From contig CANMLU010000003.1 of the NCBI GenBank assembly GCA_947498815.1, positions 372,001 to 436,000 of the forward strand: 64,000 bases of DNA. The letters run 5' to 3'. Source of the stretch: an uncultured Aquimarina sp. Lineage in GTDB: Bacteria; Bacteroidota; Bacteroidia; Flavobacteriales; Flavobacteriaceae. A model generated the notes under the pieces. That model searched no databases. It was not told the origin of the DNA and saw only the letters and a list, made by a program, of their open reading frames with translations. Below, one piece after another: positions 10,122 to 20,077 of the stretch (positions are counted from its first letter, which is position 1; every line of letters starts with the position of its first letter). Both the position numbers and the translations under genes were made by a program.

Positions 10122-10199
10122 AACCTACTTTAGCATTAATTATGTTGCATGAAAATACAATCTTTTTTGTATATCAACCAAAAATGAAAAGCTGCAATG

Positions 10200-11573
10200 T
10201 TATAACTTTATATCTGCGATTTTAATCCCAAAATAAAGCTCTAATACTTTCAGCTTAAAAATGTAATCAAATTTTGCTTGTACCTCATTACTTTGTGCAT
10301 TTTCAAGTCTAAACTTGGATTGGCTAAAATCAAATGCATTTGTTAAACCAACATCGTAACGATCCTTTGCATATTCATATGCTCTCTCTTGAGCTTTAAC
10401 CGCCACCAAAGTTGCTTCATACGCCTCGGCAGATCCTTTTGCATCCAAATAGGCTTGATATACATTACTATCCAAATCCAATTGTGCTTGTTCCAATTGA
10501 AATTCGGTTCGTTTTACATTGATCTTACTTCTTTTAACCGCATTTCTTGTAGAAAAACCATTAAAAACGGGAATAGAAAGAGACAATCCATAATTGACAC
10601 CATAATTATCCGAAAATTGTTCAAAGATTGGCAGAGCATTTCCCAATATAGGCTGACCTGTCGCATCAACACCAGTAACTATATCTGCGCCCGATTCAAA
10701 AGTATTAACTCCGACAGAACCAGATATTGTTGGATAATATGCTCCCTTAGCGATAGCCACATCCTTTTCGGCTAATAATTTATTTTGTTCTGCAATTTGC
10801 ACCTCGTACCTTGACTCTCTGGCAGTAGATCTTATTTCTTCTATAGATTTCTCTAATATTTCTCCATCCGGAACCAAATACTCTTGATCGGCTACATCAA
10901 AACTCGCATAATCCTTGATCAACAATGTTTGTGCTAATCCAACACGGGCAATAAGTACTGCATTTTCGGCTTGAACGATTCGCGTTAGCTCATCGGCAGA
11001 TGTAGCTTCTATCTCCAGTAAATCTCCTTGAGGCAACACCCCTGCATCTACAAGGTCTTTAGTACGCTTTAATTGTTCTAATGTAATTTCATGTTGTTTT
11101 TCTATTACTTTTAAAGACTCTTTATTTAACAATACTTGCAAATAACTGTTTGCAACAAATAACGCAATATCATCCTTGGACTTACCTAGGTTATATTGAC
11201 TTAATAGTTTATTTAACTTGGCCCTTTGTAATTGTCTTACATTTCTAAGCCCATCAAATAATGTTATCCCCAAATTTGCGGAATAAGACGAGCTTCTTAA
11301 TGTTTGTACAGTATTAATTCCCGTTCGAGGATCTGGTCTCAGTCCTGAGCTCCAGGAATTACCTGCACCGGCATTGATAGAAGGTAAAAAGTTACCAATT
11401 GCATCAATTTTATCAATTTTGGTTGCCTCCAAGTCAAGTGCCGATTGTTTTATAGTGATGTTATTTTCAATAGCATACTCTACACATTCACGCAATGTCC
11501 ATTTCTTCTCTTGTGCTTGAGTCCCCAAAACTCCAAAAAGTGCAATAAATAATGTTACGATTTTAATTCTCAT
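10200..11573 (-). CDS. TolC family outer-membrane efflux protein
   Basis: A 457-aa protein from ATG 11573, which gives a normal signal peptide (VTLFIALFGVLGTQAQ); the 23-residue upstream extension looks untranslated. The mature protein starts KKWTLRECVEYAIENN, the usual TolC-family start, and contains two similar halves of long helices with short barrel strands (SYSANLGITLFDGL, NYGLSLSIPVFNGF). It should form the outer-membrane channel of the MacAB-like exporter whose other parts flank it. Confidence 0.92.
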   Translation of the reverse strand: MRIKIVTLFIALFGVLGTQAQEKKWTLRECVEYAIENNITIKQSALDLEATKIDKIDAIGNFLPSINAGAGNSWSSGLRPDPRTGINTVQTLRSSSYSANLGITLFDGLRNVRQLQRAKLNKLLSQYNLGKSKDDIALFVANSYLQVLLNKESLKVIEKQHEITLEQLKRTKDLVDAGVLPQGDLLEIEATSADELTRIVQAENAVLIARVGLAQTLLIKDYASFDVADQEYLVPDGEILEKSIEEIRSTARESRYEVQIAEQNKLLAEKDVAIAKGAYYPTISGSVGVNTFESGADIVTGVDATGQPILGNALPIFEQFSDNYGVNYGLSLSIPVFNGFSTRNAVKRSKINVKRTEFQLEQAQLDLDSNVYQAYLDAKGSAEAYEATLVAVKAQERAYEYAKDRYDVGLTNAFDFSQSKFRLENAQSNEVQAKFDYIFKLKVLELYFGIKIADIKL

Positions 11574-11644
11574 AATGCCTATATGTATATAATTGATCGA
11601 TGTTGTTACAAAAAGTTCAAAAAAATCTCTGTTTTTAATCACGA

Positions 11645-12766
11645 TTAGTTTTGATTTTCTTCACCCTCTTCTTTTATGGGCTCTGTTTTATTCCATACTT
11701 TGATATCGTCTTCTTCGGTGACTCCGGATAATATCTCTACATTAATTCCATCAGAAAGTCCAATTTCTATATCCTTTCTTTCGAATTCCTGATCTCCCGT
11801 TTGTATTTCTACGTATGGTTTTTCGGTTTCTCGATCAAATTGAAGAAGTGCTTCTTTTATGGCTAAAATATCATTCTTTGTATCCAAAACAATAGATGCA
11901 TTTGCGCTATATCCTGCTCTAATAAAATGAGATTTATCAAGCGAGACTTCTCCTTCTATTTTAAATTGAACAGCACCTTGTTCTTCAGTTCCTTTTGGTG
12001 CTATAAATTTAAGTTTCGCATCAAACTCTTTATCTCTTATTGCTCCGAGGCTCACTTTAAGTGGCATATCAATTTTTAACTTATTTACTTCTGCTTCGTC
12101 TACTTTTCCTTCAAAGATCATTTTATTAAGGTCTGCTATTGTCGCTACCGTGGTCCCATCGTTAAAGTTATTACTTTGGATAACCTGATCACCCTCTTCT
12201 ACTGGTATCTCTAAAACAGTACCTGCAACCGAAGACCTAATATTTGTAATTGCTTTGGCTCCTCCTGTCGATCCTTGACGAATGATCTGTAAATCATTAC
12301 GTGCATTATTAACTTCTTGTTGTGCTTGATCAAAGCGCAATTTTACATTTTGAAAATCCTGACTTGCTATTACCCCTTTGTCAAAAAGTGCCTTATTACG
12401 ATCATAATCTTGTTTTGCATTGGCCAGACTTATGTCTGCATTTTTAACCCGCCCTCTTGCACTATTAAGAGATTGTTCATTAGGTACTACTTTTACTTTA
12501 GCTATTAAATCTCCTGTCTTTATTGCTGTTCCTTCTTCGACATATATTTTTTCAATAATCCCAGAAACTTGTGGTTTGATTTCGACTTCATCTTCGGGAA
12601 CCACTTTACCCGTTGCTACAGTTTTTTCTTCGATAGAAGTTTTAAATGCTTTTTCTGTAGTAAAAACTATTGGTGATTTACTGTTTGAATCGATGAGATA
12701 CTTTCCTGAAAAGCCAAGTAACGCTACGAAAACTACTATTAATAAAATTTTAAAAACCTTTTTCAT
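11645..12766 (-). CDS. Periplasmic adaptor subunit of the ABC exporter
   Basis: A 373-aa HlyD-like protein: N-terminal membrane helix (FKILLIVVFVALLGFSGKYLI), lipoyl half (VEIKPQVSGIIEKIYVEEGTAIKTGDLIAKV), a coiled-coil hairpin, a second lipoyl half (SSVAGTVLEIPVEEGDQV) and C-terminal barrel domains ending in an acidic tail (EEGEENQN). It sits between the permease genes and tolC. Together with the adaptor at 8847 the operon encodes two adaptors, which may form a mixed or alternative complex. Confidence 0.9.
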   Translation of the reverse strand: MKKVFKILLIVVFVALLGFSGKYLIDSNSKSPIVFTTEKAFKTSIEEKTVATGKVVPEDEVEIKPQVSGIIEKIYVEEGTAIKTGDLIAKVKVVPNEQSLNSARGRVKNADISLANAKQDYDRNKALFDKGVIASQDFQNVKLRFDQAQQEVNNARNDLQIIRQGSTGGAKAITNIRSSVAGTVLEIPVEEGDQVIQSNNFNDGTTVATIADLNKMIFEGKVDEAEVNKLKIDMPLKVSLGAIRDKEFDAKLKFIAPKGTEEQGAVQFKIEGEVSLDKSHFIRAGYSANASIVLDTKNDILAIKEALLQFDRETEKPYVEIQTGDQEFERKDIEIGLSDGINVEILSGVTEEDDIKVWNKTEPIKEEGEENQN

Positions 12767-12796
12767 TTTGATTGATATATTACTTTGATTGTTATT

Positions 12797-14059
12797 TTAT
12801 TCTTCTCTTAATGCCTCGATTGGTTTTATACTTACTGCTTTTTGAGCTGGGATGAGGCCGATTAAAGTTCCCAACAAAACAATGGACAATAATGCCCCAA
12901 CTACTGCAAAGAAATCTACGGTAGGATTTAATATCGGGATATCGTCATTATTTCCAATAGCAGCATTTACGCCCGAGAGGACAAGAGTTCCGAAAACAAA
13001 ACCTATTAAACCAGCTACAAAAGTTAGCGTGATAGACTCCAACATGATCTGACCTCGTACTTCGGCTGGAGTAGCTCCTAAAGCTCTGCGCACACCGATT
13101 TCTCTTGTTCGTTCTTTTACTGTAATCAAAAGCACATTTCCAATAGCAATTACTCCTGCAATAAGTGTTGCAATACCCACGATATAGGTTATCAATCGCA
13201 TCCCCGACAAAAATCCATTAACCTTTGCTACTTCTTCTCCCAGGTTGAAACTCCCAAAAGCTTGTGTATCCTCTGGATGTACGTTATGTGTTCTCCTAAG
13301 CAATGCTTTTATTGTTGTTTCTGTATTCACTATATTTTTATCTGGCTTTGCAGTAATTACCATCCAGGATATATTTTTACCTTGATTAAAAATAGTTTGA
13401 AAGGTGGTAAAAGGTAAAAAAATAGAATCGTCACCTTCAAATCCAGATTGTGTAGGTTTATATACACCTATTACTTTAAAATAGATTCCATTAATTCTTA
13501 CAAATCCTCCTACCGCTTCTTCATCTTTATCATAAAACTGCTTATAGATATCTTCGCCAATAACACAAACTTTACGCTCGTATTTAATATCCTCTTCATT
13601 AATAAATCTACCTCCATCAAAAATCTTTTTCTTAGAAACCTTATCAATGGTCGGGTAGTCTCCGAACACTTTGAAAGCTCCCGATTTAGAACCTTTTACA
13701 AATTGTCCTGGTGGTGTTCCCCATTGTCCAGTCACATTACGAGGAGTAATATATTCGATATCGTTTACCTGTGATTTTAATGTTTCTACATCATCAAGGG
13801 TAAGCTGCATTCTGCGCCCTCTTTTAAACCCTCCATTAGGAATACTAGTCTGTTGCCCCCATACGAACATTGTATTGGTAGCAAAATCATTAAATTGGCT
13901 TCTAAAGCTATTATCAAGTCCTTTTGCCATCCCCAAAAGAATTACAAACAAGAACACTCCCCATGTTACCCCTATCACAGTGATTATTGTTCGTATCTTA
14001 TTCTTGCGGATAGCTCCATATATTTCTTGCCAGGTATCTTTTTCAAAAATAAATTTCAT
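12797..14059 (-). CDS. MacB-like ABC transporter permease 2
   Basis: A 420-aa permease of the MacB/FtsX type: an N-terminal helix (RTIITVIGVTWGVFLFVILLGMAKG), a large MacB_PCD-type periplasmic domain (about residues 45-275) and three C-terminal helices, with the conserved VKERTREIGVRRALGATPAEVRGQIMLES split across the cytoplasmic loop. It has no ATPase domain and must use the separate ATPase encoded upstream. It is paralogous to the neighbouring permease (14079-15308), so the pair probably forms a heterodimer. Confidence 0.92.
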   Translation of the reverse strand: MKFIFEKDTWQEIYGAIRKNKIRTIITVIGVTWGVFLFVILLGMAKGLDNSFRSQFNDFATNTMFVWGQQTSIPNGGFKRGRRMQLTLDDVETLKSQVNDIEYITPRNVTGQWGTPPGQFVKGSKSGAFKVFGDYPTIDKVSKKKIFDGGRFINEEDIKYERKVCVIGEDIYKQFYDKDEEAVGGFVRINGIYFKVIGVYKPTQSGFEGDDSIFLPFTTFQTIFNQGKNISWMVITAKPDKNIVNTETTIKALLRRTHNVHPEDTQAFGSFNLGEEVAKVNGFLSGMRLITYIVGIATLIAGVIAIGNVLLITVKERTREIGVRRALGATPAEVRGQIMLESITLTFVAGLIGFVFGTLVLSGVNAAIGNNDDIPILNPTVDFFAVVGALLSIVLLGTLIGLIPAQKAVSIKPIEALREE

Positions 14060-14078
14060 AACTACCTCTTTTAATTAA

Positions 14079-15308
14079 CTATTCATCTCTTAAAGCAATA
14101 ATAGGTTTTATTCTTGCCGCTCTTCTCGCAGGAATATAACCTGCCAAAAGACCTGCCAAAATCAATGTTATTGTTGCGATTACAATTACACCCGTATCGA
14201 CTTTTGGGTTTAGAATAAAAAACTCTTCTAGATTATTACCTATAAGGGTTAGCGCAAAAATCCCTAAAAGCAATCCGAGATATCCTGCTACAGAGGTTAT
14301 CAGGATTGATTCTTGCAGCACCATTGCAATAATAGATTTGGGAGATGCTCCCAAAGCTTTTCTTATTCCTAATTCTTTGGTTCTTTCTTTTATACTAAAT
14401 GTCATGATATTACCAATACCAATAATACCAGAAATCAAAGTACCGATACCCACAATAAAAATCACAAAATAAATCCCTCCCAGTATCACCATCGTTTCTT
14501 TAATGTCCTCTGCAAAACTTCTTACACGTATCGCACTTTGATCATCGGGTGCTACTTTGAATTTTTCTTTAAAATCATCTTCTATTTGCTTTGAAAATGC
14601 GATAGCTTGTTCGGTGCTCATTGCCATATTATAAGACAAATTAATTTGGCTTAGATGATCATTATTACCAAAAAGTAACTGTACCGTCTTATAAGGCATA
14701 TAGATTATTCGCTCTTCATTATCTCCTCCACTATCCTGAAAAACACCAATTACTTTATATGGTATCCCATCAACATTCAGCATTTTACCCAATGCGCTTT
14801 CATTTTTGAACAGATCTTTTTCTACCAACCTTCCTATTACAATATTTTTTGTACGCTCTTCGACATCTATTTCATTAAGATATCTTCCTTTCATCATTAT
14901 GGTCTTTTCAAGATATTGATGATCTGGATGAACTGCTCTTATATTATAGCTGCCGGATTCTTTTTTATATTTTGCCTGACTATTACGATAAATTCTTGGA
15001 GTTGCAAATTCGACTTTTCCTATATAATTGTTTTTAACAAAGTCAAAATCTTCGTTTTTAAATTGAATCTGTCGATTTTCTTGAAAGCCCTTATATGCCT
15101 TTGATGTTCGGCCCGATTGGATAAAAATAATATTCTGAGCATCATCAACAAAACTGCTCAAAAAACTGTTCAACAATCCATTACCAAGTCCTAATAAAAC
15201 CGTGAAAATTAAGATTCCTAGGGCTACTGTAAATCCAGAAAGAAATGTACGAAGTTTATTCTTCCCTATAGCCTCAAATATTTCTCTCCATCTGTCTCTA
15301 TCAAACAT
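14079..15308 (-). CDS. MacB-like ABC transporter permease 1
   Basis: A 409-aa permease with the same architecture as its neighbour: one N-terminal membrane helix, a periplasmic MacB_PCD-type domain and a C-terminal FtsX-like unit with IKERTKELGIRKALGASPKSI. Its start overlaps the end of the ATPase gene by 8 bp, indicating translational coupling. Two different half-size permeases with one ATPase is a common arrangement in Bacteroidota export operons. Confidence 0.92.
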   Translation of the reverse strand: MFDRDRWREIFEAIGKNKLRTFLSGFTVALGILIFTVLLGLGNGLLNSFLSSFVDDAQNIIFIQSGRTSKAYKGFQENRQIQFKNEDFDFVKNNYIGKVEFATPRIYRNSQAKYKKESGSYNIRAVHPDHQYLEKTIMMKGRYLNEIDVEERTKNIVIGRLVEKDLFKNESALGKMLNVDGIPYKVIGVFQDSGGDNEERIIYMPYKTVQLLFGNNDHLSQINLSYNMAMSTEQAIAFSKQIEDDFKEKFKVAPDDQSAIRVRSFAEDIKETMVILGGIYFVIFIVGIGTLISGIIGIGNIMTFSIKERTKELGIRKALGASPKSIIAMVLQESILITSVAGYLGLLLGIFALTLIGNNLEEFFILNPKVDTGVIVIATITLILAGLLAGYIPARRAARIKPIIALRDE

Positions 15309-16002
15309 ATTGGGAGGCTCTTACTTGTTCAACTTTTTTATCTTCAACAATAACACCATCTTTAAGATGCACAATACGCTTACACATATTGGCAATATCA
15401 GGTTCATGAGTTACCACCAGTATTGTTTTTCCTTCATCATTAATCCCTTGAATAATATCCATAACTTCATAAGAAGTTGTACTATCCAAAGCCCCAGTGG
15501 GTTCATCTGCTAAAAGGACTTTTGGGTCGGCTGCCAAGGCACGTGCAATGGCTACACGCTGTTTTTGTCCCCCAGAAAGCTCGCTAGGTAAATGGGTAGC
15601 CCACTCGGCCAATCCTACTTTACCAAGATAGTTCATAGCTTTATCGGTTCTTTCTTTACGTTTTTTACGTTGATAATATAAAGGAAGAGCGACATTCTCT
15701 AGGGCTGTTTTATAATTAATAAGATTAAATGATTGAAAAACAAATCCCAAAAACTTATTACGATATTGTGCAGCTTTAGTCTCATTAAGACCTTTGATAG
15801 GAACATCATCCAGAAAATAACTACCACTATCTGCCTCGTCTAACATCCCCAAAATATTCAGCAATGTGGATTTTCCAGAACCGGAAGATCCCATAATAGC
15901 AACCAACTCGCCTTCTTTTACACTAAAATCTATTCCTTTGAGTACATGAAGCGAATTGCTCCCCATTTGATACGATTTATGTAAGTCTTTAATTTCAATC
16001 AT
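15301..16002 (-). CDS. ABC transporter ATP-binding protein, MacB/LolD type
   Basis: A 233-aa ATPase with Walker A (GSSGSGKST), Q-loop (FQSFNLI), signature [16 protein letters not shown], Walker B ([13 protein letters not shown]) and the H-loop (VVTHEP). The length and the opening [14 protein letters not shown] fit the MacB/LolD branch, which drives mechanotransmission rather than classical translocation. It is the first gene of the six-gene export run that ends with tolC and the second adaptor. The 221-bp gap upstream holds no gene I can see. Confidence 0.95.
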   Translation of the reverse strand: MIEIKDLHKSYQMGSNSLHVLKGIDFSVKEGELVAIMGSSGSGKSTLLNILGMLDEADSGSYFLDDVPIKGLNETKAAQYRNKFLGFVFQSFNLINYKTALENVALPLYYQRKKRKERTDKAMNYLGKVGLAEWATHLPSELSGGQKQRVAIARALAADPKVLLADEPTGALDSTTSYEVMDIIQGINDEGKTILVVTHEPDIANMCKRIVHLKDGVIVEDKKVEQVRASQYV

Positions 16003-16223
16003 AATACCTGATTAATACATATAGAGAATACTCTATATTCGGATTAAATTGTGACCCACCAACTATTTTGATATGAATACTTACAATCGATCTTCTAGTT
16101 TTCCCCTTGAAGACTTTTAAAACTGGCTAGTGTAGTCTTGTTACATAAGACTACTCATAATGCTTTTTTGTTACATGTTGAGTTGTTATGAAAATGTTAA
16201 AAATTTAACCTATATGTAACTTA

Positions 16224-16451
16224 TTACGTTTTATTGGTGTTGTTCTTCCTATTTCGATAGATAAAATATCCCACGGCTCCAATTAAGATATAAGGAACGA
16301 TCATGAGATATACAATTCCATTATTAATGCCCTTTGCTGTTTCTTGCCCCTCTTCACTTTCCAACACAGCACGACACATAGCACATTGAGCTTCTACCGG
16401 CAGTGTAAAGAAGAATAATAGAAGTATACTATAAAAAACTTTTTGTCTCAT
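16224..16451 (-). CDS. Small membrane protein with CxxC, cytochrome oxidase locus
   Basis: A 75-aa protein with a signal peptide (YSILLLFFFTLPVEAQ) leading straight to QCAMCRAVLES, a CxxC pair, then a second membrane helix (GIVYLMIVPYILIGAVGYFIY) and a basic tail. It is the last gene of the oxidase-assembly run, after Sco and DUF420. The periplasmic CxxC next to Sco suggests a role in copper or thiol handling during oxidase assembly; this is inference from context. Confidence 0.75.
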   Translation of the reverse strand: MRQKVFYSILLLFFFTLPVEAQCAMCRAVLESEEGQETAKGINNGIVYLMIVPYILIGAVGYFIYRNRKNNTNKT

Positions 16452-16489
16452 TTTCTTAATAGATTCTAGACAATGCTATAATTATGACG

Positions 16490-17035
16490 TTAGTGCACGT
16501 AATATGGCGAAATCATAAGGTATATGATCACTCCTGTAACTGCAACATACAACCAAATAGGAAATGTAATTCTGGCTATTTTTTTATGCTTATCAAATTG
16601 TTTTCCTAAAGCTCTTACATAGGTAATCAAAACAAAAGGAATAACACCTATTGACAAGAGTATATGAGAAATCAAAATAAAATAATATACATATCGTATC
16701 GTGCCTTCTCCACCAAATTTTGTAGAATCGCTGGTCATATGATAAGCCACGTACATGACCAAAAAAAGCACCGAACATACAATAGCACTTTTCATTAATC
16801 CTTCGTGCAGTTTTACTTTTTTATTTTTTATAGCCCATAATGCTATTACCAAGATAACTGCCGTTAAACCATTAATAGATGCATAAATCGGTGGCAAAAA
16901 TGATAGTGGTTTTACATCGAATCCCAACTTCCTAAGATTAACCCCAAATAATATTGCTACTGCCAAAGGAATAAGGATAGATAATCCTATGATCCATTTA
17001 TTATATTTTTTTTCTACTTCAGATGGATTATTCAT
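16490..17035 (-). CDS. DUF420 family membrane protein
   Basis: A 181-aa protein with five predicted membrane helices and the family features N-x-L-x-A (SINGLTAVILVIALWAIKNK), a histidine in AYHMTSDSTKF and another in ISHILLSIGVIPF. DUF420 proteins occur in cytochrome c oxidase gene clusters and are thought to help assembly. Its start overlaps the end of the sco gene by 8 bp, so the two are translationally coupled. Confidence 0.88.
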   Translation of the reverse strand: MNNPSEVEKKYNKWIIGLSILIPLAVAILFGVNLRKLGFDVKPLSFLPPIYASINGLTAVILVIALWAIKNKKVKLHEGLMKSAIVCSVLFLVMYVAYHMTSDSTKFGGEGTIRYVYYFILISHILLSIGVIPFVLITYVRALGKQFDKHKKIARITFPIWLYVAVTGVIIYLMISPYYVH

Positions 17036-17762
17036 TCTTCTTTAATAATTTTTTTATGTCCTCTAATAAAATGGTTATTTGTTCTTCTTCTCCATTCTTA
17101 TCTTCTTTTTCTTCGACACCAATTGTTCCTCGATAATAAATGATTGGATTTCCTGAAGCATCATAACGAGATCTAATATAACCCTCTTGGTCTATCAATG
17201 CAAAGAAACCATTATGTTCAAATCCACCAGGTACATCTGGGTTTTCTGCAGCATAAATATTAAAACCAGCATTGGCCAATGTATAGATATCTTCTCTGTC
17301 TCCTGTCAAGAAATGCCAATCGGGATTAGTGACTTTATAATTTTCGGCATACTTTTTAAGCCTGCCAGGTGTATCAAATTTGGGGTTTATGGTAAAAGAT
17401 GCAATTCCAAAATCCTTGTAGTCCTTTAATTGATTTTGAAGGTATACCAAATTTCTATTCATTTTAGGACAAATGGTAGGGCAGCTCGTAAAGAAAAACT
17501 CTACAACATATACTTTACCTTTATAATCATGATTCGTAATCAAAATACTATCCTGATCCAAAAACGCAAATTCGGGAACCTTTTTTGCGGTTCCGTTAAT
17601 TTTTATATGGGCCAATTTTTCATTTGCAATAGGATTACTGGCGCTCATCCTATCATTTTTTACTACCGAAGTATTCTTTATTCTATTTACAATTCTTGGA
17701 ATAAAAATGATTCCAAAAATTAAGATGATAAACGATATACCAACGTATGAGTATTTTTTCAT
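17028..17762 (-). CDS. Sco family copper chaperone
   Basis: A 244-aa protein with an N-terminal membrane anchor (GISFIILIFGIIFIP) and a thioredoxin-like Sco domain. The copper-binding motif is FTSCPTICPKMNRN (CxxxC), and the distal histidine is in GGFEHNGFF. Sco proteins deliver copper to, or reduce, the CuA site of cytochrome oxidase subunit II, here encoded at 59.7 kb. It lies in the oxidase-assembly operon between the 218-aa membrane-anchored protein and DUF420. Confidence 0.93.
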   Translation of the reverse strand: MKKYSYVGISFIILIFGIIFIPRIVNRIKNTSVVKNDRMSASNPIANEKLAHIKINGTAKKVPEFAFLDQDSILITNHDYKGKVYVVEFFFTSCPTICPKMNRNLVYLQNQLKDYKDFGIASFTINPKFDTPGRLKKYAENYKVTNPDWHFLTGDREDIYTLANAGFNIYAAENPDVPGGFEHNGFFALIDQEGYIRSRYDASGNPIIYYRGTIGVEEKEDKNGEEEQITILLEDIKKLLKKNE

Positions 17763-17788
17763 GAGTTTATTATATTAATCGAGTCACT

Positions 17789-18445
17789 TTATGACTTCTC
17801 TTTGCGATCTGCTTTATATTTTTTTAACGCCAATCTATATTCTGCAAGAATTACTTTGATGTCATCTACCATTACATTCGCCAAATCCGCAACCGAACTG
17901 GCATCATATCCATATACTTTGGATTCATTCTCTTTTAACGTTCCGTCACGCCCTCTCAAGTTTCCATCTTTATCGATTATGTACACATACCGAGTAGATA
18001 AGTTATTGTCCAAAGAGTGAGGTGTTTTAAGGCTAGAAAATAAGCTCTTAATACTCTCGGGAGTACCGAACATAAATTTCCATTCAGAAACATCGGCTAT
18101 ATCATCTAATTCGTCCAAAAGTGTTTTGGCTGCAGATTCACTACCAAAAGGCAAAACCATTACGAATTGAAAATCCTGGAAACCGTGATTTTTTTTATAA
18201 ATCTTTTGATTTAGGTTGAAGGCATTTCCTTGTTTATTATGTATGTTTTCGCCCAAAAAACCAAGCACAGTAATCTTACCTTTGAAACTAACATCTTCTT
18301 TGGCAAGACTTTCGAAGCTCTCAAGGTTTCCAATATCTTTGTGCAATACAGGGAGTTTAGCAAAATTATGTACGCCTGAAGCGAAAAACAAATAAGCCAC
18401 TAGAGGCAATACAAACAAGACTCCTAAGACGAGAAACTTTTTCAT
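17789..18445 (-). CDS. Membrane-anchored thioredoxin-fold-like protein of the oxidase locus
   Basis: A 218-aa protein with an N-terminal membrane anchor (LGVLFVLPLVAYLFFASGV). The soluble part has the strand order of a Sco/thioredoxin fold (KGKITVLGFLG, FQFVMVLPFGSES, KFMFGTPESIKSLF, RYVYIIDKDGNLRGR) but no CxxxC copper motif. It precedes sco by 26 bp. It is probably a degenerate or redox-inactive Sco relative used in oxidase assembly; the fold assignment is my inference from the pattern. Confidence 0.65.
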   Translation of the reverse strand: MKKFLVLGVLFVLPLVAYLFFASGVHNFAKLPVLHKDIGNLESFESLAKEDVSFKGKITVLGFLGENIHNKQGNAFNLNQKIYKKNHGFQDFQFVMVLPFGSESAAKTLLDELDDIADVSEWKFMFGTPESIKSLFSSLKTPHSLDNNLSTRYVYIIDKDGNLRGRDGTLKENESKVYGYDASSVADLANVMVDDIKVILAEYRLALKKYKADRKEKS

Positions 18446-18517
18446 TGACTTACTTTGTTACCTGGATTAAATCGACTTTTTTTACATAGATCAGTTCCAG
18501 AATATTGGTGTAAAAAT

Positions 18518-18550
18518 AAAAAAAGACGGCTTAAAAAACCGTCTTTTTAC
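18518..18550 (-). terminator. Terminator after oxidase subunit IV
   Basis: A 10-bp perfect stem, AAAAAGACGG and CCGTCTTTTT, loop 9 nt, flanked by A/T runs on both sides. It lies between subunit IV (stop at 18578) and the next minus-strand gene (start 18445), so cyoE-cox III-cox IV should end here, with partial read-through possible into the sco group. Confidence 0.85.
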
Positions 18551-18577
18551 AATGCTTTTAACTAAACATTCGAAGTA

Positions 18578-18937
18578 TTAAAAATCCCAGGCTTTATGCC
18601 CCGCTTTGAACACTTCATATATATAATCTCCTTCTGTAAGGAGTATAAAAATCAAATAACAAATCAAAAATATTGCTGTCCATACGACTGCTCTTCTTAA
18701 TCCCTTGGTTTCTCCTTCCATGTGCATAAAAGACCAGGTAATATAATATGCTTTATAAATCGTCAAGATGATAAAAATCCAGTTTAGCAACTTCATACTA
18801 ATTAAAGTAGTCTCTATTAAAAATGCTGGTTTAATAATCCCCAATATTACTTCTACTATTGTAACAACAGATAATAGAATAAATACTTTCCAGATTCTTG
18901 ATATATTCGATTCGTGATGTGCTGTATCGTGTGCCAT
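18578..18937 (-). CDS. Cytochrome c oxidase subunit IV (COX4_pro/CtaF-like)
   Basis: A 119-aa protein with three membrane helices (VFILLSVVTIVEVILGII, LNWIFIILTIYKAYYITWSFMHMEGE, RAVVWTAIFLICYLIFIL), matching the short bacterial oxidase subunit IV family, including the Tyr/Trp-rich second helix and HME motif. It lies 21 bp after the second subunit III gene in the same operon. Confidence 0.88.
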   Translation of the reverse strand: MAHDTAHHESNISRIWKVFILLSVVTIVEVILGIIKPAFLIETTLISMKLLNWIFIILTIYKAYYITWSFMHMEGETKGLRRAVVWTAIFLICYLIFILLTEGDYIYEVFKAGHKAWDF

Positions 18938-18958
18938 GCTATTTTATATTCTTTTTTA

Positions 18959-20029
18959 TTAAACCAGGTAGAAGAATGTAAATACAAATACCCAAACTAA
19001 ATCTACAAAGTGCCAGTATAAACCAACTTTTTCGACCATCTCATAATTCTTTCTTCGCTCATATGTTCCTAGAATTACATTGATAAAGATGATGATATTA
19101 ATGATTACTCCGGATAAAACGTGGAATCCGTGAAAACCAGTAATAAAGAAAAAGAAATTAGCAAATAATGGAGTTCCGTATTCGTTGTGAACTAAATTAG
19201 CTCCTTCAACTATGCCAACTGTATCGTTCTTTAAACGATTTAACGAAAATTCTCTTTTATAAATAGCCTTTTCTCCTTTAGCTTCAGGATTAACCAATTG
19301 CTTTTCAAGGCGTGCTGCATAAGCAATTTTCTTTGCATTACCAGAAGCCTTTAAGTCTTCTAGATTAGGAACTAATTCCTGAGTTCTAATTAACAGATCT
19401 GTGTTTTTAGCAAATCCATTAGTTAATTCTGCAATTGTATATGTTGGTAGCGTAGCTTCTTTATCATACCAAATACCATTCTTTTCTTCGTGTTGAGATC
19501 TTTCTTTATGCGTATCCAGTATAGCTACATCTTTTAATGCTACTCTATGGCCTTCGGCATCAACAAACTGTAAAATTTGTCCACCTTTGGTTTCTACTGC
19601 TCCATACTCTCCTTTAATGAAGTTTTTCCACTCCCATGCCTGTGATCCAACAAATATAGCTCCCCCAATAATAGTTAGGAACATATAAAAGATCACTTTT
19701 TTCTGTTTCATATGATGCCCGGCATCCACAGCCAACACCATGGTTACAGAAGAAAATATTAATATGAAAGTCATCAAAGCTACATAATACATTGGAGCAT
19801 CTACTCCATGTAAAAACGGAAAGTGATTAAATACTTGATCGGCTATTGGCCATGAATCAATAAATTTAAATCTCGAAAAACCGTATGCGGCAAGAAAACC
19901 TGAAAATGTAAGTGCATCTGAAACGATAAAAAACCACATCATCATCTTACCATAACTCACCTTAAGAGGTTCGTTACCGCCTCCCCAGATTTTATCCTCA
20001 GTACCTGTTTTAGTAACAGTTGTTTCCAT
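18959..20029 (-). CDS. Cytochrome c oxidase subunit III with large soluble insert
   Basis: A 356-aa subunit III. The N-terminal helices include GKMMMWFFIVSDALTFSGFLAAYGF and the C-terminal ones carry TGFHGFHVLSGVIINIIIF and YWHFVDLVWVFVFTFFYLV, all family hallmarks. A hydrophilic segment of roughly 120 residues (about 125-250, charged, no helices) splits the fold between the second helix pair and the last helices. It follows a shorter subunit III paralogue, so both probably enter one oxidase. Confidence 0.92.
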   Translation of the reverse strand: METTVTKTGTEDKIWGGGNEPLKVSYGKMMMWFFIVSDALTFSGFLAAYGFSRFKFIDSWPIADQVFNHFPFLHGVDAPMYYVALMTFILIFSSVTMVLAVDAGHHMKQKKVIFYMFLTIIGGAIFVGSQAWEWKNFIKGEYGAVETKGGQILQFVDAEGHRVALKDVAILDTHKERSQHEEKNGIWYDKEATLPTYTIAELTNGFAKNTDLLIRTQELVPNLEDLKASGNAKKIAYAARLEKQLVNPEAKGEKAIYKREFSLNRLKNDTVGIVEGANLVHNEYGTPLFANFFFFITGFHGFHVLSGVIINIIIFINVILGTYERRKNYEMVEKVGLYWHFVDLVWVFVFTFFYLV

Positions 20030-20077
20030 ATAAAGAATTTGGTATTGTTAAATTTTCCACAAAAATAAGGAATTTTA

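Noticed and set aside
8847-16002. MacAB-TolC-like operon as the exporter of the double-glycine peptides
   Set aside because: The ATPase has no C39 peptidase domain and the operon is 25 kb away; only a generic exporter role can be supported.
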